Source of the DNA: Allorhodopirellula solitaria
GTDB taxonomy: Bacteria; Planctomycetota; Planctomycetia; Pirellulales; Pirellulaceae
NCBI RefSeq assembly: GCF_007859855.1
Contig: NZ_SJPK01000004.1
Span: 482,322 to 546,321 of the forward strand
DNA length: 64,000 bases
Reading direction: 5' to 3'
Position 1 is the stretch's first letter. Each line of letters starts with the position of its first letter. Of the stretch, positions 1 through 9,355 are shown piece by piece. The position numbers were made by a program, and so were the translations under genes. Under the pieces are notes generated by a model. The model did not search any database. It saw nothing but the letters and a program-made list of their open reading frames with translations, and had not been told where the DNA came from.

Positions 1-1
1 G

Positions 2-1825
2 CTCGACGGGACGATCCGGAGTTGGAATGCGGCTGCGGAGCGAATCTTTGGATACACCGAAGAGCAAGCTATCGGGCGTCACATTAGCATGCTCATTCCG
101 GCGGAACGGATCGAGGAAGAGGACCACATTATCGCCCGCATTCGCGCTGGCGAGCGTGTGGAGCATTTTGAAACGGTGCGTCTGCGTAGTGACGGGAGAT
201 TGGTCTTCGTTTCGCTGACGATCTCACCGATTAAGAACGCAGAAGGGCAAATCATTGGCGCTTCCAAGATCGCCAGGGACATCAGTGAGCGCAAACGCAC
301 GCAGGAGGTTTTGCGTGAGCATGAGCAGCGGTTCCGCACCTTTGTCGAGCAGGTAGAGGACTACGCGATCTTCGTGACCGATACCGCGGGGCGTGCGACC
401 AGTTGGAACGAAGGCGTGTTGCGGGTACTGGGCTTTGAAGAAGCAGAGTTCGTTGGGAAAGACATCGTGCGGTCGATCTTCCGCAGTTCCGACGTGGCGA
501 AAGGAGTGCCCCAGGCGGAATTGGCCGAAGCGGCCGAGTCAGGCAGCGCCAGCAACGACCGATGGATGAAACGCAAAGATGGTACACCGTTTTGGGCGGC
601 TGGTGTGACCACCGGGTTGCAGGACGAATCAGGGAACCTGCTGGGATTCATGAAGGTCATGCGGGATCAAACGAAGCAAAAGCAGATGGAGGACGAGCTT
701 CGCCGAATCGCCACGGAACTTTCGGAAGCGGATCGCCGCAAAGACGAGTTTTTGGCGACTCTGGCTCACGAACTTCGCAATCCGCTGGCGCCGATTCGCA
801 CTGGACTTTCGGCCATGAAACTGCTTCAGGACGACCCTGACCAAATGGAGGAGATCCGAGAGACGATGGAGCGACAGGCTCAACAGATGGTGCGACTGAT
901 TGATGACCTGTTGGAGATGTCCCGGATCACGCAAGGGAAGTTGGAGCTGCGGAAATGCCGCGTGATGCTCGCTGACGTGGTCCGCAGCGCCGTCGAGGCC
1001 ACTCGTCCGTTGATGGACGAAGTCGGTCATGAGCTCAGTGTCACGCTCCCCTCTCGCGGGATCGAGCTGGAGGCCGACCCCAATCGGTTGACCCAAGTTT
1101 TTTCCAATCTGCTCAACAATGCGGCGAAGTACACGCCCGACGGAGGCCGCATCTCACTTGCAGTAGAGCGGCAAGAGAGCGAGGTGATCGTAAGCGTGAA
1201 AGACAATGGGATGGGCATCCCACCTGACAAGATCGAGCGTGTCTTTGAAATGTTTGCTCAGATCAAACATCCCCTCGATGCCGAGTACTCCGGTCTCGGC
1301 ATCGGCTTGACATTGGTGAAATCGCTGGTCGAACTGCACGCTGGAAGCATCGAAGTGCGTAGCAATCCAACGGGCCAAGGATGTGAGTTTCTGGTGCGGT
1401 TGCCTCTTGGTCCTGCTAATCCGGTTTCGCCAGCGCCCGAAACGCCTACGGAGGAAACGGGCTCGTTGGCGAAGTGCCGTGTCTTGATTGTCGATGACAA
1501 CCAGGCGGCCGCAGACATGCTCCGGATCGTCGTTAAGACCCTCGGCCACGACGTCCGCGTAGCCTGCAATGGACAGGAGGGTGTCGAGATTGCCTCCGTA
1601 TTCCGCCCCGAGACGGTGCTGATGGATATCGGGATGCCTCAGCTGAATGGGTTCGAGGCGGCGCGGCATATCCGGCAACAACCGTGGGGACAGCAGATGA
1701 CACTCGTCGCGTTGACCGGATGGGGGCAGGAGGACGATAAACGGAAAACTCAAGAAGCTGGTTTTGATCACCATCTCGTCAAACCGGTTGAACTCGTGGA
1801 TCTGCGGCGGATCCTCGACTCCTAG
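2..1825 (+). CDS. Hybrid sensor histidine kinase/response regulator (5' partial)
   Basis: The reading frame is open from base 2, so the N-terminus lies outside the window. The visible part begins inside a PAS domain (LDGTIRSWNAAAERIFGYTE), followed by its PAC segment, a second PAS/PAC (EDYAIFVTDTAGRATSWNEG), a HisKA dimerisation domain with the phosphoacceptor H-box LAHELRNPLAP, and a HATPase_c domain with N-box (FSNLLNNAAKYTPDGG) and G-boxes (DNGMGIPP, GLGIGL). A C-terminal receiver follows, with VLIVDDN, the phospho-acceptor Asp in LMDIGMPQLNG and the Lys of LVKPVE. No membrane segment is visible, so the retained part is cytoplasmic. This is the family pattern of PAS-sensing hybrid kinases; the signal and output partner are unknown. 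It converges on the neighbouring kinase gene across a 95-bp gap. Confidence 0.93.
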   Translation, partial: LDGTIRSWNAAAERIFGYTEEQAIGRHISMLIPAERIEEEDHIIARIRAGERVEHFETVRLRSDGRLVFVSLTISPIKNAEGQIIGASKIARDISERKRTQEVLREHEQRFRTFVEQVEDYAIFVTDTAGRATSWNEGVLRVLGFEEAEFVGKDIVRSIFRSSDVAKGVPQAELAEAAESGSASNDRWMKRKDGTPFWAAGVTTGLQDESGNLLGFMKVMRDQTKQKQMEDELRRIATELSEADRRKDEFLATLAHELRNPLAPIRTGLSAMKLLQDDPDQMEEIRETMERQAQQMVRLIDDLLEMSRITQGKLELRKCRVMLADVVRSAVEATRPLMDEVGHELSVTLPSRGIELEADPNRLTQVFSNLLNNAAKYTPDGGRISLAVERQESEVIVSVKDNGMGIPPDKIERVFEMFAQIKHPLDAEYSGLGIGLTLVKSLVELHAGSIEVRSNPTGQGCEFLVRLPLGPANPVSPAPETPTEETGSLAKCRVLIVDDNQAAADMLRIVVKTLGHDVRVACNGQEGVEIASVFRPETVLMDIGMPQLNGFEAARHIRQQPWGQQMTLVALTGWGQEDDKRKTQEAGFDHHLVKPVELVDLRRILDS

Positions 1826-1829
1826 CCAC

Positions 1830-1844
1830 CGGGTGTCACACCCG
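1830..1844. terminator. Hairpin between convergent kinase genes
   Basis: CGGGTG-TCA-CACCCG forms a perfect 6-bp stem with a 3-nt loop just after the stop codon of the hybrid kinase and before the 3' end of the convergent kinase. No U-run follows, so it could serve as a factor-assisted bidirectional terminator or simply be a small palindrome. Confidence 0.35.
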
Positions 1845-1920
1845 TTCTCGGCATGCCATTGCCGCGACCTCTTTCGCTCTGCCGGTCTGAAGACGTTGGG
1901 TCTATCAAGGTTGCACTGGA

Positions 1921-3204
1921 TCAATCAGCGTCATTGACCGCATGGGGCACACTCATGGCAAACTTTGCGCCTCCAAGTGAACTGGTGCTGACAGTAACAT
2001 CGCCGCCGAGTCTCTGGCAGATCCGGCGAACGAGAGCGAGACCCAGGCCCGTTCCCGGCTGCGCTGCCGCCTCCAAACGCTTGAACGGCTCGAAGATCAC
2101 GTCTCGGTCTGCCGCGGCGATTCCCAGTCCGTCATCTTCAACGGCAATCACGATCCCGTCTGCGTGCTCGTGAACACCGATGCTGACTCGAGACCGAGCG
2201 TACTTGGCGGCATTGCTGACGAGGTTGCCAATCGCTCGCTGCAGGCCTGCTCGGTAGGTATTCAGACGCAGCTGAGGTTCGGCCTGGGTGATATGAAAGT
2301 GGATGCGAGGGTGTATCAGAGCCTGGGGCTCGACAGCGTCTTCGATAAGTTCCTGCAGCATCACCGTTTCATAGGGCGCTGTTTCGCATCCGGCATCGTG
2401 GCGTGTGTAGTCCAGTAGCTCACCCACCAAATCATCGAGTTGGTTGGTTGCGTCATCGATGGAATCAATGCGTTGGTTGCGTTTCTCCTCGCTACTGGCT
2501 GAGCGAACCAATTCGGTTGCGAATTGGATTCGAGATAGCGGTGTGCGAAGCTCGTGCGAGACAGCTTGTAAAAGTTCCTTCTGATTTCGTAGCAATGACT
2601 CGACCCGATCGGCCATCGCGTTGAAGGCGTCGGCGATCGGTAGCGATCGCCGGTTTTCGCCGCCAGCAATTCTCGCCGACAGATCTCCGTCGGCGATCGC
2701 CAGAGCGGTCTGCTCAACGGTGCGAAACTGCTTCACGATGGGCCGCAGCAAGATGGTGATGGCAGCAGCGGCTAACAGAAAAATACTGCCAAGGCCTAGG
2801 AGCACGTTGCGGCGGCTCGGACCCACGAACTGCGGCAACGGCCCGAGTTGGACCAACAGGTCTGTGCCGGTGATCGATGCTACCATCGCACCGCCATGCA
2901 GAATCGCTTCACCGCTATCAAGACGCCCGGTTTGCATTGTCGACAGGGAGCGTGCTGATCGTTCCATCGTGCTGACGGGATAGTTGAAACGTTTTTGAAG
3001 TGAGCCGAGCGTTTCTCCGAAATGTTCTGTTCCGCCGTCAAGGAGCTCGTCGCGTGCCAAGAGTGTTCCGCCACTCAGTGCATCTTCAATCACCGCGATG
3101 TTCTCTGATTCCGTTGCCCTGCGATAAACGTATACCTGGATGCACCAAGCAATGAACATGATCAAGATCACGCCGATATAAAAGCGAAGGAACAGTCGCG
3201 TCAT
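1921..3204 (-). CDS. Membrane sensor histidine kinase (RstB/CpxA-like)
   Basis: A 427-aa orthodox sensor kinase. An N-terminal membrane helix (about residues 5-26) is followed by a roughly 100-residue extracytoplasmic sensor, a second helix (about 133-152) and a HAMP linker (about 153-206). The HisKA domain carries the phosphoacceptor His217 in QAVSHELRTPL. A HATPase_c domain follows with LVSNAAKYARS, EDDGLGI and GTGLGLALV. Its start codon overlaps the stop of the upstream response regulator by 4 bp (ATGA), so the two are translationally coupled and almost certainly act as a pair. The overall layout resembles RstB/EnvZ-type kinases; the stimulus cannot be read from sequence. Confidence 0.92.
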   Translation of the reverse strand: MTRLFLRFYIGVILIMFIAWCIQVYVYRRATESENIAVIEDALSGGTLLARDELLDGGTEHFGETLGSLQKRFNYPVSTMERSARSLSTMQTGRLDSGEAILHGGAMVASITGTDLLVQLGPLPQFVGPSRRNVLLGLGSIFLLAAAAITILLRPIVKQFRTVEQTALAIADGDLSARIAGGENRRSLPIADAFNAMADRVESLLRNQKELLQAVSHELRTPLSRIQFATELVRSASSEEKRNQRIDSIDDATNQLDDLVGELLDYTRHDAGCETAPYETVMLQELIEDAVEPQALIHPRIHFHITQAEPQLRLNTYRAGLQRAIGNLVSNAAKYARSRVSIGVHEHADGIVIAVEDDGLGIAAADRDVIFEPFKRLEAAAQPGTGLGLALVRRICQRLGGDVTVSTSSLGGAKFAMSVPHAVNDAD

Positions 3205-3890
3205 TTTGTTTTCGCCATCAGGTAGCCGACACCGCGCACCGATTTGATACGTGTTGGCTGAGCGGGATCGTCGTTGAGTTTTCTGCGCAATCTCGAAACC
3301 CGTAGATCGATCGATCGGTCCAGCCCATCGTAGGGTAGCTCCAACAGATCGATGTAGACATCCTTTCTCGGTACCACCGTTCCAGCTCGCTTGGCAAGAT
3401 AGACGAGTAGCTCGAATTCGGCGGTTGTCAATTCGACCCTGGACCCTGCAATCGAGACGTTGCGGCTGGACTCATCGACCTGCAGGTCACCAATGACGAT
3501 GGGCGGGCTACTCGAGGCCGGGGTCGCATCGCCGCGTTTGAGATGGACTTTCAGCCTCGCCAGAAGCGCTCGCGGACGGACTGGTTTCGCCATGAAGTCG
3601 TCCGCTCCCGCCTCCAGGGCGATGACCTCGTCGACTTCTCCGCCGCGCGCCGTCAAGACAATGATCGGCCCAGGGTAGTTCGGCCGGACCGTGCGGCAGA
3701 CCTGAAAACCATCCGCTCCGGGCAAACCGATATCGAGGATCACGGCGTCGTACGATCCTTGCGTTATTCGAGTGATCGCCGCGACTCCATTGGACTCGGT
3801 CGTGATTTCAAAGTCGTGTTCTATGAGGAAATCACGGACCATCTTCGCCAGAGAGAGGTCGTCCTCGACAAGCAGTAAGTGGTGGGTCAC
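3201..3890 (-). CDS. OmpR-family response regulator (RstA-like)
   Basis: A receiver domain with the acidic pocket LLLVEDDLS, phospho-acceptor Asp53 in ILDIGLPGADG, conserved Thr in VLTARG and Lys in FMAKPVRP is followed by a winged-helix DNA-binding domain (ELTTAEFELLVYLAKR ... SIDLRVSRLRRKLNDD ... VRGVGYLM). The frame is open to an ATG at 3947, but the extra 19 residues do not resemble the family, so the GTG at 3888-3890 (VTHHLLLVEDD) is preferred, giving about 229 aa. It is the first gene of a two-gene operon with the coupled kinase downstream. The roughly 245 bp between it and the divergent glycosidase gene should hold both promoters. Confidence 0.9.
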   Translation of the reverse strand: MTHHLLLVEDDLSLAKMVRDFLIEHDFEITTESNGVAAITRITQGSYDAVILDIGLPGADGFQVCRTVRPNYPGPIIVLTARGGEVDEVIALEAGADDFMAKPVRPRALLARLKVHLKRGDATPASSSPPIVIGDLQVDESSRNVSIAGSRVELTTAEFELLVYLAKRAGTVVPRKDVYIDLLELPYDGLDRSIDLRVSRLRRKLNDDPAQPTRIKSVRGVGYLMAKTK

Positions 3891-4135
3891 GAAATGTCTC
3901 GAAGTGAAATGCTGTCTCTGCTTGAAAAATGATCGATACCGCCTCAATGTAGCTCGATGCTGCGTCGTTGGCGTCGCTTCGCTACAAGCTGGTACATTTG
4001 TGTGCGCCGCTACGGGGGCTTACACTGATCGTCGACTGCCCCTCCGCCGGCTGATGTTGGCTGGGAGGACGCGTCCTCTTCTAAAATACCCTGACCAGCG
4101 TGGGTCGCGACGCTGAAGAAAGTGAGAGATACATC

Positions 4136-6457
4136 ATGAAGTTCCTGCACTCTTTCGTTTTTATCATCGGCTTGTCGCTGGCGATGGCCTCGGGCGGCCT
4201 CCATGGGCAATCACCTGTGGAGTGGGTCAACCCGCTGATCGACACCCATGCGTCGCGGTGGTTTTACTTCAACTCAGCTTCGAGACCCTTTGGACTGGTC
4301 AACCTCAGCCCAGATACGAACACCGATGGTACCTGGGATTCAGGGTATCTGTACGACTCCGAGCATATACGCTGTTTCAGCCATATCCACGCCTGGCAGC
4401 TCTCAGGCATTCCCGTGATGCCCATTGTCGGTGAGATGACCGGCCATCAGGGGATGGACGCGTATCAGTCCAGGTTCTCCCACGAGGATGAGACCGTTCA
4501 GCCAGGCTACCACAAGGTGCGGCTGAAGAAGTACGGCATCACGGCTGAATTGACCTCGACCGTCAGGACCGGTTTTCATCGCTATACCTACCCTGAAACC
4601 AAAGATGCGTACATCCTTTTCGATGTGGGGGCGTATCTGGGGCATGGCCCCATGGCCAACGCAATGGTCCACAAGGTAAGCGATACGGAAATCGAGGGCA
4701 TGAGCCTGCAGGAGAAAACCGGGAGACGTCGAAAACGAACGCCGGTTTACTTTGTGGCCCAGTTCAGCCAGCCCGTGACCGACTTTGGTGGTTGGCGAGA
4801 TGGGCAGCTCTTGGACTCGTCCACACGGATCGAGGGAGAAGACAGTGGGGCCTATGTTCGTTTGCAGACGACCGCACAAACACCCGTACTGATGAAGGTC
4901 GGTGTCAGCTACACCTCGATCGAAGGGGCGCGTCGTAACCTGGAGACCGAATTGCCCGACTGGGATTTCGATCGAGTGGTTCAGGAATCCAAACAGGATT
5001 GGAACGATCGCCTCTCCCGTATCGCGGTCGAAGGTGGGAGCGATGCTCAGAAGACGAAGTTCTATACGGATTTGTGGCGGTCGATGCTGGGACGCCGCAT
5101 CGTCAGTGACGCAGACGGTGCCTATAGCGACATGACGGGAGAGAAACAGGTCATCCGCCACGTACCCCGCGGCGAAAACGGCCAACCGAAATTCGCGGTC
5201 CATAACTTCGACAGCTGGTGGGGAAGCCACTGGAGTCTCAATATTCTCTGGCCATTGCTGTGCCCGGAACAATACAGTGACATCTGCAACACGTCGGTTG
5301 AAATGTACCAACACGGTGGGCTCATTCCCCGCGGGCCCTCGGGGGGCAACTACACGTTTGTCATGATCGGAGATACCGCAGCTCCGGCGCTCACGGCAGC
5401 CTATGCGAAGGGGATCCGAGATTTCGACCTCGAAAAGGCCCTCGAAGGACTTGTCCGAAATACGCAGAGGGACGGGGGACGCTACTACGGTGGATATGCT
5501 AAATCAGCGACCCCAGCCGTTTACGATGAATATCATGAGAAAGGATACGTCTCGCAAGGCAATCGACTTTCCGGTGGGCACGGCAAGGCCGTTACTAGCC
5601 TAACGCTCTACAACGCCTACCATGACTGGTGCATTGCCCAGATGGCGAAAGGTTTGGGAGACGATGAGATCTACAAGCGGTTCGTCAGTGGCGCTGCAAA
5701 CTATCAGAACGTCATCTGGCCTGAGAAACAGTCGGCGTGGGTGCGGACGGCCGACGGTGGCTGGATGGACGATTTTCAGCCGAATGAAAAAGCGTTTGAG
5801 CAGGAAGGATTTTGCGAAACAAGTGCTTCGGTCTCAACGTTTTTCGTGCCGCATGATCCGATGGGGTTAGCCGAGATGTTGGACGGGCCGGAGGCCGCTG
5901 CGGAGAAACTCAATGAGCAGTTTCAAGCCGCCGTGAAAGATAAGTTTCACCTCAAAGGACGCGAACATGGAGCCGCGTGGATCGACTACGCCAACCAGGA
6001 CGGCACAGGGGCCGCACACTACTTCAACCGAATCGGTTTCCCCTGGCTCAGCCAGAAATGGGTGCGAGCGGTGCAAGACGCTGCGTTCGGTGGCACCGAT
6101 CCGTATAGCGGATACAACGGGGACGAAGACCAGGGGCAGATGGGATCCGTCAGCGCGCTGATGGCGATGGGACTCTTTCAGTTCGACGGCGGCTCGGGAT
6201 TGGACTCGAGCTACGACATCACCGCCCCCGTTTTCGACAAGGTGGAGATTCAACTGAGTGAAGAGTACTACGGTGGGAATGTCTTGACGATCATCGCGAA
6301 GAACCAAGCTCCCGAGAACGTCTATATCCAGTCGGCGACGTGGGACGGCAAACCACTGCACTCATCTCTCCTCCCGCATAGTGAACTCATCGCTGGCGGC
6401 GTGCTCGAACTGAGTCTGGGCCCGCAGCCCAATAAACAGTGGGGAACCGGCCAATGA
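4136..6457 (+). CDS. Secreted GH92-family alpha-mannosidase-like glycosidase
   Basis: A protein of about 773 aa starting at ATG 4136 (MKFLHSFVFIIGLSLAMASG), which gives a clean signal peptide; an in-frame ATG 36 bp upstream would place charged residues before it. The early mature region VEWVNPLIDTHA, the segment CFSHIHAWQLSG, the mid-protein HNFDSWWGSHWSLNILWPLL and the late acidic motif GDEDQGQMGSVSALMAMG match the GH92 fold of Ca2+-dependent exo-alpha-mannosidases, whose usual form of that motif is GN(D/E)DxGQMSAWY. Length fits the family. It lies upstream of a sulfatase in the same orientation, suggesting joint attack on a sulfated, mannose-containing glycan. Linkage specificity cannot be inferred, and the unusual GSVSA in place of SAWY may mark a divergent subgroup. 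Confidence 0.85.
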   Translation: MKFLHSFVFIIGLSLAMASGGLHGQSPVEWVNPLIDTHASRWFYFNSASRPFGLVNLSPDTNTDGTWDSGYLYDSEHIRCFSHIHAWQLSGIPVMPIVGEMTGHQGMDAYQSRFSHEDETVQPGYHKVRLKKYGITAELTSTVRTGFHRYTYPETKDAYILFDVGAYLGHGPMANAMVHKVSDTEIEGMSLQEKTGRRRKRTPVYFVAQFSQPVTDFGGWRDGQLLDSSTRIEGEDSGAYVRLQTTAQTPVLMKVGVSYTSIEGARRNLETELPDWDFDRVVQESKQDWNDRLSRIAVEGGSDAQKTKFYTDLWRSMLGRRIVSDADGAYSDMTGEKQVIRHVPRGENGQPKFAVHNFDSWWGSHWSLNILWPLLCPEQYSDICNTSVEMYQHGGLIPRGPSGGNYTFVMIGDTAAPALTAAYAKGIRDFDLEKALEGLVRNTQRDGGRYYGGYAKSATPAVYDEYHEKGYVSQGNRLSGGHGKAVTSLTLYNAYHDWCIAQMAKGLGDDEIYKRFVSGAANYQNVIWPEKQSAWVRTADGGWMDDFQPNEKAFEQEGFCETSASVSTFFVPHDPMGLAEMLDGPEAAAEKLNEQFQAAVKDKFHLKGREHGAAWIDYANQDGTGAAHYFNRIGFPWLSQKWVRAVQDAAFGGTDPYSGYNGDEDQGQMGSVSALMAMGLFQFDGGSGLDSSYDITAPVFDKVEIQLSEEYYGGNVLTIIAKNQAPENVYIQSATWDGKPLHSSLLPHSELIAGGVLELSLGPQPNKQWGTGQ

Positions 6458-6664
6458 ACTCACGATCGCGCCCCTTGTGATGCGAGCAGAGATCCCTCCG
6501 GAAGGGCGGTCCGCAGGAATGTCGTCGCTTGACGACTGACCGCAAGTATGCTCTTGTCATTCCACCTTTTCCAAGTCTTACGGTCGGCTTCCATCGAGAG
6601 AAAACCGACCGTGAACGATACCCATTTGCAATGCGGAAGTTACCCAGGCTTTCGAATACTCAGC

Positions 6665-8185
6665 ATGAAGAAAATCTTGACCCTTTGCGCAGCCGCCGTG
6701 TGTCTTGGCTTGCTCGCAGGCAACCTGGCGACGGCCGGGCAACCAAACATCGTCTTTATCCTCGCTGACGATCTCGGTTACGGCGATCTCGCTTGCTATA
6801 ACCCTGAATCCGAGATCCCAACACCCAATCTCGATCGGATGGCAGCGGAAGGCATCCGCTTCACCGACGCCCACAGCCCCTGCACCGTTTGCACGCCGAC
6901 CCGGTTCAGTCTGATGACGGGCCAGATGGCGTTTCGTGTTCCCAATGGCGGACGCGTCTTCAGTGGCGCAGGCGGTCCGTCGCTGATCGCGCCGGACAAA
7001 TTCACGCTGCCGGGAATGCTCCGTGATCAAGGCTACAAAACGGCGTGCTTCGGCAAGTGGCACATTGGTTTAACGTTCTATGACGCTGATGGCGAACCGA
7101 TTCACAAGGGCGGCCCGGACGGGGTTTCGCGAATCGACTATTCACGCGATATCGATGGTGGGCCGCTCGATTGTGGTTTCGACGAGTTCTTCGGTACCGC
7201 ATGTTGCCCGACCACGGATTGGTTGTACGCCTACATGGACGGCAAGCAAATTCCCGTGCCGCCGACCGGAACACTGGACAAGTCGACGTTGCCCAAGCAT
7301 CCCTATGCCAACGACAACCGGCCCGGCGAAGTCGCCCCCGACTTCGATTTGGAAGAGGTCGATATCAAATTCTTGGAGAAAAGCCAACAGTTCCTGCGGA
7401 CGCAAGTGAAAGAATCGCCCGATCAGCCATTCTTTCTGTTGCATTCCACCCAAGCGGTCCACCTGCCCTCCTTCCCCGGCCGAAAATTCAAGGGGGCGAC
7501 GCAGTCGGGGCCGCACGGCGATTTCATCTTTGAATTGGACTATGTCGTCGGCGAACTCTTGAAAACGCTTGAGGAACTCGGCGTTGACGACAACACGATC
7601 GTCATGTTCTCAAGCGACAATGGGCCGGAAGTCCCTGCCGTCTACCACATGCGACATGACCACGGGCACGATGGAGCTCGGCCCTGGCGGGGAGTCAAGC
7701 GTGACAACTACGAAGGTGGGCACCGAGTTCCGTTGATCGCACGGTGGCCAGGAAAAATCGCTGCCGGTTCCACTTCGGATCAGCTCACGTCGTTGACTGA
7801 TGTGGTGGCAACGGTCGCCGAGATTACCGGCGCGACGGTCCCGTCAGGCGATGCCGAAGATAGCTACAGCATGTGGCCGGCGATGACGGGCAGCGACGAC
7901 GACACCCCCATTCGTCCCTATCTACTGATGCAAGGTTTCGCGGGCAAAAAATGGCTCGCCATCCGTCAGGGCAAATGGAAGTACTTGGCCCATCAAGGGT
8001 CCGGTGGCAACAACTACGAAACGCACCCCATGCTCAAAGAGTATGCCCTGCCCAATACCGCGCCGAGCGCGCCGGGCCAATTGTTCGATTTAGAATCCGA
8101 TCCCGGCGAGACGACGAATCTCGCGTTGGAGAAGCCAGAGGTCGCTGATCACATGAGCCAACTGCTTCGCTCGGCCATCGAGTAG
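6665..8185 (+). CDS. Secreted sulfatase (arylsulfatase type, CTPTR motif)
   Basis: The preferred start is ATG 6665, giving MKKILTLCAAAVCLGLLAGN as a signal peptide; the frame is open further upstream but that part lacks secretory character. About 506 aa. The alkaline-phosphatase-superfamily metal site is seen in NIVFILADDLGYGD (Asp35, Asp36), the formylglycine motif is C76-T-P-T-R80 and the second metal site is in MFSSDNGPEV. Family knowledge: Cys76 must be oxidised to formylglycine by a separate enzyme. The C-terminal segment LFDLESDPGETTNLA is typical of planctomycetal arylsulfatases. It lies 207 bp after the GH92 gene on the same strand and may share its substrate. Confidence 0.93.
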   Translation: MKKILTLCAAAVCLGLLAGNLATAGQPNIVFILADDLGYGDLACYNPESEIPTPNLDRMAAEGIRFTDAHSPCTVCTPTRFSLMTGQMAFRVPNGGRVFSGAGGPSLIAPDKFTLPGMLRDQGYKTACFGKWHIGLTFYDADGEPIHKGGPDGVSRIDYSRDIDGGPLDCGFDEFFGTACCPTTDWLYAYMDGKQIPVPPTGTLDKSTLPKHPYANDNRPGEVAPDFDLEEVDIKFLEKSQQFLRTQVKESPDQPFFLLHSTQAVHLPSFPGRKFKGATQSGPHGDFIFELDYVVGELLKTLEELGVDDNTIVMFSSDNGPEVPAVYHMRHDHGHDGARPWRGVKRDNYEGGHRVPLIARWPGKIAAGSTSDQLTSLTDVVATVAEITGATVPSGDAEDSYSMWPAMTGSDDDTPIRPYLLMQGFAGKKWLAIRQGKWKYLAHQGSGGNNYETHPMLKEYALPNTAPSAPGQLFDLESDPGETTNLALEKPEVADHMSQLLRSAIE

Positions 8186-8308
8186 CCGCAATCGTTGGGA
8201 CGGTCTCACCGATCGCTCAAACATCGGGGATCGGAGATCCGTGCCGCCCAGTGGCACATCAATTGCTCTGGGTCGGGAGAGATTTCTCATCACTCCTGAG
8301 CCGCACCC

Positions 8309-9355
8309 ATGAAGACACTGCCATCCGTTGCCGACTTTGCATGCCCTGTCGCCGATGGGGTGTTGCAGTCGATTGGTCGCACGCCGCTCATTCGGCTGAG
8401 CCGTTTTCTCGATGATGATTCGATCGAGCTACTCGTCAAGCTCGAGTCTGCGAACCCTGGTGGATCTGCGAAGGATCGGCCCGCGAAACAGATGCTCGAG
8501 GCTGCCCTGAAACGTGGTGATATCCACGGTGGGTCGACAATCATTGAATCGTCGTCTGGGAATATGGGCATCGGGCTGGCTCAGGTTTGCCGGTATCACG
8601 GACTGAAGTTCGTCTGTGTCGTCGATCCCCGCGCCCAGCCACAGAATCTCGCCATCATCGCAGCCCTCGGTGGCCAGATCGAGTTGGTTGATGAGCCGAT
8701 CCAAGGCGACTTCCTCGCCGCTCGAATTAACAGAGTTCGCCAATTGCTCGCCTGCACACCGGAAAGCTACTGGCCGAATCAATATGCCAATCTTGACAAT
8801 CCACGCGCTCACTTCCAGGGCACGATCCGTGAAATCGACGACGCGCTCGATGGCGACTTTGATGTCTTGTTCGTCGCGACGAGCAGCACGGGAACCGCGC
8901 AAGGATGTCGCGACTACCTTCGCTCACGGGGCCGCGACGTCGAGGTGGTCGCTGTGGATTCGGTGGGTAGCGTGCTGTTCGGCGGGGTCGCTGGCCCACG
9001 CATGATCCCGGGCTTGGGTGCCGGCAAAGAACCTGATCTGGCGGCGGGGCAGTCATTCGATTCGGTCGCTCGAGTCACCGATCTGGAATGTGTGGTCGGT
9101 TGCCGCCGCGCCGCAGAACGGGAAGCCATTTTGGTCGGTGGGTCGGCCGGCGGTGTGCTGATGACGGTCAGTCAGAGACGAAATGTTCTCTCGGGAAAGC
9201 GTTGTGTCGCAGTGCTTCACGACTCGGGGAAGCGGTACCTCGATACCATCTTCAATGACGACTGGGTTGACTCGGTGCTCGGTTGTAGCCAGACCCATTT
9301 GGCTGAATTGGTCCAGCGAGGTTTTGAGCAACCGCTCGTGGAGCCGCAAGCATGA
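8309..9355 (+). CDS. SbnA-like PLP synthase (2,3-diaminopropionate pathway type)
   Basis: A 348-aa fold-II PLP enzyme of the cysteine synthase superfamily. The PLP lysine is Lys55 in NPGGSAKDRPAK and the phosphate/substrate loop is ESSSGNMGIG (80-89). Several segments match Staphylococcus SbnA as I recall it rather than ordinary CysK: CVVDPRAQPQNL, YWPNQYAN, VAVDSVGSVLFGG and GLGAGKEPDL. SbnA condenses O-phosphoserine with glutamate to N-(1-amino-1-carboxy-2-ethyl)-glutamate (ACEGA). The stop overlaps the next gene by 4 bp (ATGA), so it leads a coupled three-gene cassette with an FAD-binding protein and a decarboxylase. I infer a role in making a diaminopropionate-type amino acid; a plain cysteine synthase is the alternative but fits less well. 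Confidence 0.85.
   Translation: MKTLPSVADFACPVADGVLQSIGRTPLIRLSRFLDDDSIELLVKLESANPGGSAKDRPAKQMLEAALKRGDIHGGSTIIESSSGNMGIGLAQVCRYHGLKFVCVVDPRAQPQNLAIIAALGGQIELVDEPIQGDFLAARINRVRQLLACTPESYWPNQYANLDNPRAHFQGTIREIDDALDGDFDVLFVATSSTGTAQGCRDYLRSRGRDVEVVAVDSVGSVLFGGVAGPRMIPGLGAGKEPDLAAGQSFDSVARVTDLECVVGCRRAAEREAILVGGSAGGVLMTVSQRRNVLSGKRCVAVLHDSGKRYLDTIFNDDWVDSVLGCSQTHLAELVQRGFEQPLVEPQA

Noticed and set aside
1154..1924. 256-codon leftward open frame
   Set aside because: Antisense to the well-supported hybrid kinase and rich in His/Arg without domains; high GC makes long antisense frames common here.
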